A stretch of 51,059 bases of DNA from a virus, in the IMG/VR virus record IMGVR_UViG_3300027801_000035, positions 1 to 51,059 of that record. The stretch is one strand, 5' to 3'. The notes below the pieces were generated by a model that was not told the origin of the DNA, did not search any database, and saw only the letters and a list, made by a program, of their open reading frames with translations. The first letter of the stretch is position 1. Each line of letters begins with the position of its first letter. Of this stretch, positions 34,632-42,027 are shown piece after piece. Both the position numbers and the translations under genes were made by a program.

Positions 34632-35153
34632 ATGGCAACTGTAGACAACTTTAAATCAAAACTAATTGGTGGCGGTGCAAGAGCTAATCTCTTCAAAGCG
34701 ACATTAACATTCCCAGGATACGCCGAAGGCGATGCTGAATTATCTTCATTCATGTGCAAAGGCGCCCAAATGCCTGCGAGTGTAGTCAACAACATTGAAA
34801 TCCCTTATCGTGGACGTCAATTAAAAGTAGCTGGTGATCGAATATTCGAAAACTGGACAGTAACTATTATCAATGATTCTGGTTATGAAGTCAGAAACGC
34901 AATGGAGCGATGGATGAATGGTATTAACGAACACGTGGCTAACACCGGTTTAGTTAATCCTAATGATTATACATCTGATCTTTTCATTGATCAGCTCGAT
35001 AAAGCTGGAGCAACAACTAAATCATATACTATCAGAGACGCATTTCCAGTAAATGTATCAGCGATTGATGTAAGTTACGATTCGGCAGATACAATTGAAG
35101 AATTCACTGTTGAGTTTGCTTACCAGTATTGGGAATCAAACACCACAACTTAA
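34632..35153 (+). CDS. gp19: Tail tube protein gp19
   Basis: 173 residues (T4 gp19 is 163). It has the typical start (ATVDNFKSKLIGGGARANLF, then KATLTFPGYAEGD) and FMCKGAQMPASVVNNIEIPY, and the family end VEFAYQYWES. Hexameric rings of this protein stack into the inner tube through which DNA passes. It is flanked by its own late promoter and by a hairpin terminator at 35177-35203, so it is probably also transcribed as a single-gene message, suited to the high copy number needed. Confidence 0.94.
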   Translation: MATVDNFKSKLIGGGARANLFKATLTFPGYAEGDAELSSFMCKGAQMPASVVNNIEIPYRGRQLKVAGDRIFENWTVTIINDSGYEVRNAMERWMNGINEHVANTGLVNPNDYTSDLFIDQLDKAGATTKSYTIRDAFPVNVSAIDVSYDSADTIEEFTVEFAYQYWESNTTT

Positions 35154-35176
35154 AGTTTTAACTAAGATATACGCAC

Positions 35177-35203
35177 TAAGCGGAGGTCCAAACCCTCCGC
35201 TTA
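35177..35203 (+). terminator. Hairpin terminator after gp19
   Basis: A 10-bp perfect stem (TAAGCGGAGG pairing with CCTCCGCTTA) with a 7-nt loop, followed by a T-rich stretch (TTGTTGT). The gp20 late box begins 7 nt further on, so old transcripts end where the new one begins. Confidence 0.75.
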
Positions 35204-35209
35204 TTGTTG

Positions 35210-35217
35210 TATAAATA
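35210..35217 (+). promoter_or_regulatory. Late promoter for gp20 (leaderless type)
   Basis: Exact TATAAATA, ATG after 5 nt (TTATT). It lies directly after the gp19 terminator. Confidence 0.8.
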
Positions 35218-35222
35218 TTATT

Positions 35223-36737
35223 ATGGAATTATTCGGATACGACATTAGTAAAAAAGTATCGGCCAAAACAACGGCTCGAGAAGAAAAGATCATTTCGCCT
35301 ATACCCAAAGTTAGCGACGATGGAGCAACTAATGTTGCAGTAAGTGGTGGAGGATACTACGGAAGTGTTTTAGATTTATCTAACACTGATGCAGTTTCTG
35401 ATCATGACTTAATTATCAAATATCGCGATGCGGCGGCTATGCCTGAGTGCGACGCAGCAGTAAACGATATCGTAGATGGCGCTATAGCGTCAGGCGATAC
35501 ATCTGCACCTATTAGTTTACACTTAGAAGATTTGCGGCAGCCCGCAAGTGTAAAAAAAGGAATACTAAAAGAATTTTCAAAGATTTTAGAATTATACAAC
35601 TTTAACGAAAAAGCGTCAGACTATTTTAGAAACTGGTATATCGACGGTAGAGCTTATTTTCATGTTATTATTGATAAAGAAAACCCACAAAAGGGTATTG
35701 TAGAATTACGTCAGGTTGAACCTACACACATAAGCAAAGTAAAAGAAATAGAAACAAAACGAGATAAAAAGACTTCTGTTGAATACGAACATATCTCCGA
35801 CGAATACTACGTATACTCAAATAATCTAAACGGTGCCAGCGCTACTGGAGTCAAATTCGCAAAGGATGCTATCATACAAGTAACATCTGGTCTTATGGAT
35901 TCTCACAGAACGAGATCAATAGGCCACTTGCATAAGTCTTTGAAATTGGTTAACCAATTAAGATACATGGAAGATTCTTTAGTGGTTTACAGAGTTTCAA
36001 GAGCACCAGAACGTAGAATATTTTATGTAGACGTAGGTAATTTACCTAAAGGTAAAGCAGAAGAATACGTACAACAGGTCGTATCGAGATATAGAAATAA
36101 ATTAGTGTACGATGCTTCAACTGGTAATATCAGCGATGACCGTAGACACATGTCTATGTTAGAAGATTTTTATTTACCGAGAAGAGAAGGCGGTAGAGGT
36201 ACCGAAATTACTACATTACCAGGTGGTGATAACTTAGGTCAAATCGAAGATGTGCAATTCTTTCAAAAGAAACTGTATAGATCTTTAAACGTTCCTTTAG
36301 CAAGATTAGAACAAGAAAGCGCTTTCTCAGTTGGTAGATCCAGCGAAATTACACGAGAAGAAGTAAAATTCCAGAAGTTTGTCGATAGACTAAGGAAAAA
36401 ATTCTCTTTCATGATTATTGATGCTTTAAGAATTCAGCTAATACTAAAAGGTGTTATAACAGAATCTGATTGGTACACAATGAAAGAGTACATTACAGTA
36501 GATTATCTAGAAGATAACTATTTCTCTGAAATGAAAGAATTTGAAATTCTTAGAGAACGCCTAGAAATGGCACAACAAATGGATGATCTTTTAGATAAGG
36601 GATTCGTATCTAAGAAGTATATTCGTCAAACGGTACTAAAACAAACTGAAGAAGATATTGAAAGACTGGCCAGTGAAATAGAAGAAGAATCTGAAGAATC
36701 CGGCGAAGAAGGCGAAGAAGACGATTTAGATTTCTAA
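35223..36737 (+). CDS. gp20: Portal vertex protein gp20
   Basis: 504 residues (T4 gp20 is 524). The conserved sections are DLIIKYRDAAAMPECDAAVN, the stretch QLRYMEDSLVVYRVSRAPER (then RIFYVDVGNLPKGKAEEYVQ) and PLARLEQESAFSVGRSSEIT. The dodecameric portal nucleates head assembly and is the conduit for packaging and ejection. The C terminus is a strongly acidic tail (EEESEESGEEGEEDDLDF), as is usual in this group. It is the first gene of the head block gp20, small prohead gene, gp21, gp22, gp23, although the next gene has its own promoter. Confidence 0.96.
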   Translation: MELFGYDISKKVSAKTTAREEKIISPIPKVSDDGATNVAVSGGGYYGSVLDLSNTDAVSDHDLIIKYRDAAAMPECDAAVNDIVDGAIASGDTSAPISLHLEDLRQPASVKKGILKEFSKILELYNFNEKASDYFRNWYIDGRAYFHVIIDKENPQKGIVELRQVEPTHISKVKEIETKRDKKTSVEYEHISDEYYVYSNNLNGASATGVKFAKDAIIQVTSGLMDSHRTRSIGHLHKSLKLVNQLRYMEDSLVVYRVSRAPERRIFYVDVGNLPKGKAEEYVQQVVSRYRNKLVYDASTGNISDDRRHMSMLEDFYLPRREGGRGTEITTLPGGDNLGQIEDVQFFQKKLYRSLNVPLARLEQESAFSVGRSSEITREEVKFQKFVDRLRKKFSFMIIDALRIQLILKGVITESDWYTMKEYITVDYLEDNYFSEMKEFEILRERLEMAQQMDDLLDKGFVSKKYIRQTVLKQTEEDIERLASEIEEESEESGEEGEEDDLDF

Positions 36738-36793
36738 TCAACAAAGGTTGATACTATAAAGGCTATTGTGTGGCCTTTCAAAAACTAAAATAT

Positions 36794-36801
36794 TATAAAT
36801 A
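36794..36801 (+). promoter_or_regulatory. Late promoter for the small prohead gene and gp21 (leaderless type)
   Basis: Exact TATAAATA with ATG after 5 nt (GAATC). Confidence 0.78.
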
Positions 36802-36806
36802 GAATC

Positions 36807-36965
36807 ATGAAAGCAGAAGAAATATTTAAGGGTATAATTACTAATAACCCTGTTAAATCCGCCAAAGCATTTGGTGAAGGAGTGCGTGAAAAATTAGATA
36901 GCGCGCTTGAAGTTCGTAAAGTAGGTCTTACATCATCAATATTTAATAAAACGATCGAAAAATGA
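36807..36965 (+). CDS. Small prohead core protein candidate (gp67/gp68 position)
   Basis: 52 residues: it starts MKAEEIFKGIITNNPVKSAK and ends TSSIFNKTIEK. It begins 5 nt after an exact late box, and its TGA overlaps the gp21 ATG (ATGA). In T4 the genes for the small prohead core proteins gp67 and gp68 lie between gp20 and gp21, and short helical proteins in this place are common in marine relatives. Order, size and the helical basic/acidic pattern support that role; the sequence itself is too short to assign to gp67 or gp68. It is small enough to be missed by length-filtered gene calling. Confidence 0.72.
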   Translation: MKAEEIFKGIITNNPVKSAKAFGEGVREKLDSALEVRKVGLTSSIFNKTIEK

Positions 36966-37609
36966 AATTAATTACAGAACAGTTAGATTCCAACATTAGC
37001 TACATCACAGAAGCTAATGAAAAAGGCGAAAAGAACGTATACATCGAAGGTGTATTTATGCAAGCCGAAAAACAGAATCGCAACAATAGAATTTATCCTA
37101 AAGATGTATTGGCTAAAGCAACAGCTAAATACGTTAAGGAGCAGGTTGTAACTGGTAGAGCCGTTGGTGAATTAGATCACCCTCAAGGGCCCCAGATTAA
37201 CCTTGATAAAGTTTCACACAGAATCACCGAACTTAAATGGAACGGTAATGATGTTGTTGGAAAGGCGCTGATACTAGATACACCTATGGGTAAAATAGTG
37301 AAAGGGCTCGTCGAAGGCGGGTGCAAGTTAGGCGTCTCTAGTCGTGGTATGGGAACAGTTGAGGAAAAAGGAAAAACATCATTTGTTAAGAACGATTATG
37401 TTCTTGCAACTGTTGATATTGTCCAAGATCCAAGCGCTCCATCAGCTTTTGTTGATGGCATAATGGAAGGCGTCGAGTGGATTTACGAGAATGGAATTCT
37501 TACACCTCAACAAATTGAAGAATATGAGACAGAAATTAAAAAGGTACCAATTGGGCGGATTAGTGAAGCTCAAGAAAGAATCTTTAGGGATTTCCTCTCC
37601 AAACTCTAA
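36962..37609 (+). CDS. gp21: Prohead core protease gp21
   Basis: 215 residues (T4 gp21 is 212). The herpesvirus-type serine protease signature is present: H73 in GELDHPQGPQINLDKVSH and S126/S127 in LGVSSRGMG, followed by DIVQDPSAPSAFVDGIMEG. This protease sits in the prohead core and trims scaffold and capsid proteins during maturation. The C-terminal segment (RISEAQERIFRDFLSKL) is the part removed or used for core assembly in relatives. It overlaps the small upstream gene by 4 bp and precedes the scaffold gene by 25 bp. Confidence 0.95.
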   Translation: MKLITEQLDSNISYITEANEKGEKNVYIEGVFMQAEKQNRNNRIYPKDVLAKATAKYVKEQVVTGRAVGELDHPQGPQINLDKVSHRITELKWNGNDVVGKALILDTPMGKIVKGLVEGGCKLGVSSRGMGTVEEKGKTSFVKNDYVLATVDIVQDPSAPSAFVDGIMEGVEWIYENGILTPQQIEEYETEIKKVPIGRISEAQERIFRDFLSKL

Positions 37610-37634
37610 TTCATAATAAGGAAACTTAAAAAAT

Positions 37635-39125
37635 ATGTCAAACGATAACAAAGAACAAATCGTTGAAGATGTTGAAGAAAAAGATCTTGTTGAGAACCAG
37701 GAGCTTGAAGTTGAAGAAACCGAAGCGGTTGTTGAAGAAACAACTGAAGAAGTTTCAGAGGAGACTGAAGTTACTGAGGACCAACCTTTATCTGATGCTG
37801 TCTTAAACGTATTACTTGGTGAAAAAACCAAGAAAGAAGAAACGGAAGAAGAATCCGAAGAGGAAGAGGAAGAATCCGAAGAAGAAGTAGAAGAAGCTAA
37901 AAAGGTAAAAGAAGACGAAGATGAATCAGAAGATGAATCTGAAGAAGATGAGGAAGAAGTTTCCGAATCTGCTGAAGATGAAGACGAAGATGAAGACGAA
38001 TCTGAAGTTGCTGAAGAAGTCGAAGAAGACGAAGACGAATCTGATGAAGTCGAAGAAGACGAAGAAGAGGAAGAAGAATCTGATGAAGACGAAGTAGAAT
38101 TACCTGAAGTAAAAACAAAGGCTGGTTATCTAGCATCTAGTTTTGATAAGCTAAAAGGTATGAAAAAGACAGAACTTGTTAGTGCATTCAGTGCATTAAA
38201 CATGACTGAGGAAGATGAAGACGAAGTAGAAGTTCCAAAGACTAAAGCTGATATTATAAACTCTGTTTATGGTCAACTTAAGGCGATGAAGAAGGACGAC
38301 TTAATGGCTTCATACCAATCAATCATGGCATCAAACTACGAAAGCGTTAAGGAAGAAACAGAAGCAAATCTTTTTGCTGATGACCTTAAAGTTTTAGCTA
38401 GTACTGATCAAGAATTGACTGAAGACTTCAAAGCAAAAGCTTCTATCTTGTTTGAAGGTGCTGTCGCAAATAAAGTGGCCGAGATTAAAGAATCATTGGA
38501 AGCTGAATATTCAGAAAATCTACAGGAAGAAGTTACTTACGTTCGTGAGTCTCTTGTTGCTAAGATTGATGATTATCTTTCATATGTTGTTGAATCTTGG
38601 ATCGAAGAAAATCAAGAGTTTGTTGATAACAAACTTCGTACAGAAATTTCAGAGAATTTCATGAAAGCGCTGCAAAGTACTTTCACTGAACATTACATTG
38701 AAGTTCCTGATTCAAAAGTTGATCTTGTAGATGAACTTTCAGACGAAGTCACATCAATAAAAGAATCTTTAGAGATTGCTAACGCAGAAAAATCTGAACT
38801 TGCTAGTCAAGTTGAAGAACTTTCTCGTGAAAAGGTTATCTCTGAAGCAACTAGTGATTTAGCTTCAACACAAGCTGGTAAATTTAATAAACTTCTTGAA
38901 GAAGTTACATTTGAAAATACTGAGCAGTTTGCTGAAAAGGTAGCAACTATCAAAGAAGGTTTCTTTTCAGAGTCAGCTTCAACTGAAGAAGTCTCTCAAT
39001 TGGACGAAGACAAATCCGTTACTACAAATGTAGAAACAATCGTAGAAGGTCTAGTGGATGCTAACGCAAATCTTCCAAAAGATATGCAGAAGTATGTTCA
39101 GCACCTTTCACGATTTAACCCATAA
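37635..39125 (+). CDS. gp22: Prohead core scaffold protein gp22, with long acidic N-terminal region
   Basis: 496 residues, much longer than T4 gp22 (269). Residues 1-160 are dominated by Glu and Asp (EEDEDEDEDESEVAEEVEED), encoded by GAA/GAC-rich tracts. Two related segments follow (AGYLASSFDKLKGMKKTELV and ADIINSVYGQLKAMKKDDLM). Residues about 200-440 are helical and match the scaffold pattern (KASILFEGAVANKVAEIKES, then SYVVESWIEENQEFVDNKLR). The end DANANLPKDMQKYVQHLSRF is typical for gp22. The scaffold fills the prohead and is degraded by gp21. The acidic stretch is probably discarded or helps expel the fragments. It has an AAGGAAA ribosome binding site. Confidence 0.93.
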   Translation: MSNDNKEQIVEDVEEKDLVENQELEVEETEAVVEETTEEVSEETEVTEDQPLSDAVLNVLLGEKTKKEETEEESEEEEEESEEEVEEAKKVKEDEDESEDESEEDEEEVSESAEDEDEDEDESEVAEEVEEDEDESDEVEEDEEEEEESDEDEVELPEVKTKAGYLASSFDKLKGMKKTELVSAFSALNMTEEDEDEVEVPKTKADIINSVYGQLKAMKKDDLMASYQSIMASNYESVKEETEANLFADDLKVLASTDQELTEDFKAKASILFEGAVANKVAEIKESLEAEYSENLQEEVTYVRESLVAKIDDYLSYVVESWIEENQEFVDNKLRTEISENFMKALQSTFTEHYIEVPDSKVDLVDELSDEVTSIKESLEIANAEKSELASQVEELSREKVISEATSDLASTQAGKFNKLLEEVTFENTEQFAEKVATIKEGFFSESASTEEVSQLDEDKSVTTNVETIVEGLVDANANLPKDMQKYVQHLSRFNP

Positions 39126-39169
39126 TCAAATAAACTAAAATTCTAACAACAAAAAAGGAATTATTTAAA

Positions 39170-40489
39170 ATGTTAAACGCAGAAAAAGAAATTAAAAAGT
39201 GGGCACCAGTATTAGAACATGCTGATGCTGCACCGATCACAGATCGCTACAAGAAAGCTGTAACCGCTAAGCTTCTCGAAAATACCGAAAAGGCTATTAG
39301 AGAAGAAAACGCGCATTCCAGCTATTCTTTGAATGAAGGACTAGGTACAGATACTTCATCTGGTAATATGCCTGGTCAAGGAACTGGATTTGATCCAATC
39401 CTTATCTCGCTTGTACGCCGTGCAATGCCAAACCTTATTGCTTATGATGTAGCAGGTGTCCAGCCAATGTCTGGTCCTACTGGTCTTATCTTCGCAATGG
39501 AACCACGCCATGAGTCTAACTCAACAGCTGGTATCACAAGTGCAGACGCTGCAGCATTCGCACCAGGTGTAGAACCTGGTGATGTTGCTGGTGCAGGTAC
39601 AGGTACTAACACTGGTAATACTGGTGCATTCAACTCAGACGTTACAACAGATGCTTCTGCAGAAGCTATTTTTGATGCCGACAATATCGGTTTCAATGTA
39701 GAAGATTCAGAAGACGCTAACATTGCTGGTGAAATGGGTTTCACACTGTCCAAGACAGTTGTTGAAGCTAAAACACGCCAACTGAAAGCTGAATACACAA
39801 TGGAAATGGCACAAGACTTGAAAGCAGTTCATGGTCTTGACGCTGAAGCCGAATTGGCTAACATCCTATCTGGTGAAATTCTCGGTGAAATCAATCGTGA
39901 AATTATCCGTACAATCATCAAACAAGCTAAGCTTGGTGTAACTGGTGTCCAAAACACCGCTAAGTTAGACCTATCAGCAAGTAATGATTCAATTGGCCGT
40001 TGGGCAGTTGAAAAATATCAGTACCTTGCATTCGCTATTGAGAAAGAAGCAAACAAGATTGCTGAAGAAACACGTCGTGGAAAAGGTAACTTCGTTATCT
40101 GTTCTTCAAACGTAGCTTCTGCTCTTGCTGGTGCTGGTAAGTTAACATTCGGTGGCGATGGCTCCTTGAATGTAGACTCAACTGGTAACACATTTGCTGG
40201 TGTTCTTAATGGTTCACTTAAGGTGTATGTTGATCCATACGCTGTCGGTGATTACGCAGTGGTAGGTTATAAGGGAGATAGTGCTTATGATGCAGGTATA
40301 TTCTACTGCCCATACGTACCTCTTACAATGATCAAAGCAGTTGGAGAAAATACTTTCCAACCTAAGATTGCATTCAAGACTCGTTACGGAATCGCAACAA
40401 ACCCATTTGTAACTGCAAGTGGCGGCGCGGCTGGTAACACATCTAACCTGAATCAATACTACCGTAAGTTCGGTGTTGTTGGTATCTAA
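39170..40489 (+). CDS. gp23: Major capsid protein gp23
   Basis: 439 residues (T4 gp23 is 521). Typical stretches are DPILISLVRRAMPNLIAYDV, then AGVQPMSGPTGLIFAMEPRH; also EMGFTLSKTVVEAKTRQLKA and then EYTMEMAQDLKAVHGLDAEA; and the end YRKFGVVGI. It has the HK97-type capsid fold. The first 60-odd residues (ending near NEGLGTDTSS) would be removed by gp21. The region between about 125 and 180 is Gly/Thr/Asn-rich and shorter than in T4, which fits a smaller insertion domain. It follows gp22 by 44 bp with an AAAAAAGGAA ribosome binding site, and is terminated by the strong UUCG hairpin. No gp24 vertex paralogue is in the window. Confidence 0.96.
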   Translation: MLNAEKEIKKWAPVLEHADAAPITDRYKKAVTAKLLENTEKAIREENAHSSYSLNEGLGTDTSSGNMPGQGTGFDPILISLVRRAMPNLIAYDVAGVQPMSGPTGLIFAMEPRHESNSTAGITSADAAAFAPGVEPGDVAGAGTGTNTGNTGAFNSDVTTDASAEAIFDADNIGFNVEDSEDANIAGEMGFTLSKTVVEAKTRQLKAEYTMEMAQDLKAVHGLDAEAELANILSGEILGEINREIIRTIIKQAKLGVTGVQNTAKLDLSASNDSIGRWAVEKYQYLAFAIEKEANKIAEETRRGKGNFVICSSNVASALAGAGKLTFGGDGSLNVDSTGNTFAGVLNGSLKVYVDPYAVGDYAVVGYKGDSAYDAGIFYCPYVPLTMIKAVGENTFQPKIAFKTRYGIATNPFVTASGGAAGNTSNLNQYYRKFGVVGI

Positions 40490-40520
40490 TTAGATATCGG
40501 TTAAAGCAACCTTTAAACTT

Positions 40521-40552
40521 AAAGAGGAGTTCTTCGGAGCTCCTCTTTTTTT
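40521..40552 (+). terminator. Strong intrinsic terminator after gp23
   Basis: The stem GAGGAGTTC pairs with GAGCTCCTC around a TTCG tetraloop closed by C-G, extended by AAA/TTT, and followed by seven T. This is a textbook intrinsic terminator with an extra-stable tetraloop. The next late box starts 5 nt later. Confidence 0.92.
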
Positions 40553-40556
40553 GCGT

Positions 40557-40564
40557 TATAAATA
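40557..40564 (+). promoter_or_regulatory. Late promoter for the tube-like tail protein (leaderless type)
   Basis: Exact TATAAATA immediately after the gp23 terminator; ATG after 5 nt (GATAT). Confidence 0.8.
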
Positions 40565-40569
40565 GATAT

Positions 40570-41055
40570 ATGGCTGGAACAAACTTAACAAGTAATATCA
40601 ATCTTTTAGCACCAACTGGTTTTAAACTTACGATCAACCGTGAAAAGTTCGCGAACACCGAATACTTTATCACGTCTTTTTCTATACCAGACATCGCGGT
40701 ATCTGCGGTTGAAACACGATATCGTGGTGTGATATCGTACGAATCAGGCGAGCCTAGACAGTTTGGTGATTTGTCAATTCGATTTGCGATTGATGAAGAT
40801 ATGAAAAACTATAACGAAATATACGATTGGCTAAAAAGCAATTCTAATCAAGGTTCGAATAAAGGTCAGATAGAAAGACACGACATGATTCTATCTGTTT
40901 TGTCAAGCCATAATAACGTTACGAAACAATTTCAATTCAGGGATGCATTCCCTACCACTATTGGTGGTGTTGAGTTTAGTACTCAAAATACAGATGTTGA
41001 ATATTTGCAGGCAGATGTTACATTTAGATACACTGAATATGACATTATAAAATAA
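40570..41055 (+). CDS. Tail tube-like/tail completion protein
   Basis: 161 residues: it starts TSNINLLAPTGFKLTINREK, then SFSIPDIAVSAVETRYRGV, and ends YLQADVTFRYTEYDIIK. The layout (N-terminal beta, an IPxxxV.. turn, GVISYESGEPRQFGDLSIRF, then DEDMKNYNEIYDWL) matches the gp19-type tube fold, and the protein resembles gp19 at 34632 in outline. In marine T4-like phages a protein of this type follows gp23 and is usually called gp3 (tail completion/sheath stabiliser) or a tail tube-associated protein. I cannot decide between a tube terminator and a tube initiator (gp48/gp54-like). It has its own late promoter and is followed 19 bp later by uvsY. Confidence 0.65.
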   Translation: MAGTNLTSNINLLAPTGFKLTINREKFANTEYFITSFSIPDIAVSAVETRYRGVISYESGEPRQFGDLSIRFAIDEDMKNYNEIYDWLKSNSNQGSNKGQIERHDMILSVLSSHNNVTKQFQFRDAFPTTIGGVEFSTQNTDVEYLQADVTFRYTEYDIIK

Positions 41056-41056
41056 G

Positions 41057-41064
41057 AATAAATA
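41057..41064 (+). promoter_or_regulatory. Possible variant late promoter before uvsY (AATAAATA)
   Basis: One mismatch from TATAAATA, located two bases after the previous stop. The uvsY ATG is 10 nt downstream. It is weak and may be chance in AT-rich DNA. Confidence 0.3.
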
Positions 41065-41074
41065 ACTTTATATT

Positions 41075-41524
41075 ATGATTAACTTGGAACAAATCCTAGA
41101 GATGTGGAAGAAAGACACAATCATCGATGACGTATGTTTAGATGATGAAACAATAAAGTCTTCTAAATTACACGCCAAATACCTTGAACTTTTTTCAATG
41201 GCTAAGCTTATGCTAAAGAAAAAAGAAATGGAACAAGAATCCATGAAAAAGGATAAGTGGCTTTACTATAACGGTAAGATGTCGCAAGAAGACATGGACA
41301 ACCGTAAATGGAAATATGATCCATTCGATGGTATGACTAAACCATTAAAGAGCGACATGGACATGTACTACTCCACTGATAAAGATATGGTGCGGATTAA
41401 AGCACAGATAGATTATCAGAAAACTATCATTGATACTCTTGAAGAAATCATGGGCAACATACGCTGGAGGCACACCCACATCAGGAACATTATTGATTTT
41501 AAGAAGTTTACTTCTGGAATGTAA
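41075..41524 (+). CDS. uvsY: Recombination mediator UvsY
   Basis: 149 residues (T4 UvsY is 137). The start (INLEQILEMWKKDTIIDDVC), the central KDKWLYYNGKMSQEDMDNRK and the end EIMGNIRWRHTHIRNIIDFK are characteristic. UvsY loads the RecA-like UvsX onto gp32-coated single-stranded DNA during recombination-dependent replication. uvsX itself is not in this window. The stop overlaps the next ATG by one base (TAATG), tying it to the methyltransferase gene. Confidence 0.93.
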   Translation: MINLEQILEMWKKDTIIDDVCLDDETIKSSKLHAKYLELFSMAKLMLKKKEMEQESMKKDKWLYYNGKMSQEDMDNRKWKYDPFDGMTKPLKSDMDMYYSTDKDMVRIKAQIDYQKTIIDTLEEIMGNIRWRHTHIRNIIDFKKFTSGM

Positions 41525-42027
41525 TGCTAAAGGCAAGAAAAAATTTACCAGATCTGTTACAAAATAATTCTATTGGGATAGAATTAGGCGTTGCTGCAGC
41601 TTCTTATACAAAGGTGTTATACGATTCTAAAAAATTTAAAACACTTTATGGAATAGATATGTGGAATAGCAGAGGTCATACTGATGATGAAATGAAATCT
41701 GCAAAAAAACTTGTTCCTAATGTAAAAATTATGCATGGCACATTTGAGCAATTTGTGAATAAGTTTGAAGATAACTTTTTCGATTTTATTTACATAGATG
41801 GATATGCACATACCGGACAAGACGATGGAAAAACACTGTATGATTGGTGGCCAAAATTAAAAGTTGGAGGTATATTTTCAGGCCATGACTATTGCAAGAA
41901 ATACGCTGAAACTATAAAAAGAGTAGATGCTTTTTATAATAAAAACATCGATAACATTGTTCCGTGGTCACTTAACGTAACAAACGATGTTGATAATTTT
42001 CCGTCTTGGTATTTTTATAAAAGATGA
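41524..42027 (+). CDS. Class I SAM-dependent methyltransferase-like protein between uvsY and uvsW
   Basis: 167 residues. The start of the fold is clear: SIGIELGVAAASYTKVLYDS (motif I, glycine-rich loop), TLYGIDMWN (acidic end of strand 2), FDFIYIDGYAHTGQDDGKTL (strand 4 with IDG, then H) and LKVGGIFSGHDYC (strand 5). This layout is that of the Methyltransf_24/TylF-like group. The substrate is unknown: a small molecule, sugar or protein are all possible, and no DNA methyltransferase motif (DPPY, PC) is seen. It overlaps uvsY by 1 bp and uvsW by 4 bp, so it is fully stitched into the recombination operon, where T4 has no such gene. Confidence 0.75.
   Translation: MLKARKNLPDLLQNNSIGIELGVAAASYTKVLYDSKKFKTLYGIDMWNSRGHTDDEMKSAKKLVPNVKIMHGTFEQFVNKFEDNFFDFIYIDGYAHTGQDDGKTLYDWWPKLKVGGIFSGHDYCKKYAETIKRVDAFYNKNIDNIVPWSLNVTNDVDNFPSWYFYKR

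Noticed and set aside
36758-36778. Hairpin AAAGGC/GCCTTT after gp20
   Set aside because: Only 6 bp of stem with a 9-nt loop and no T tract after it; too weak to call an intrinsic terminator.
37897-38136. Leu/Arg/His-rich reverse-strand frame opposite the gp22 acidic region
   Set aside because: It is the shadow of GAA/GAC-rich codons; composition is abnormal and there is no ribosome binding site or promoter.
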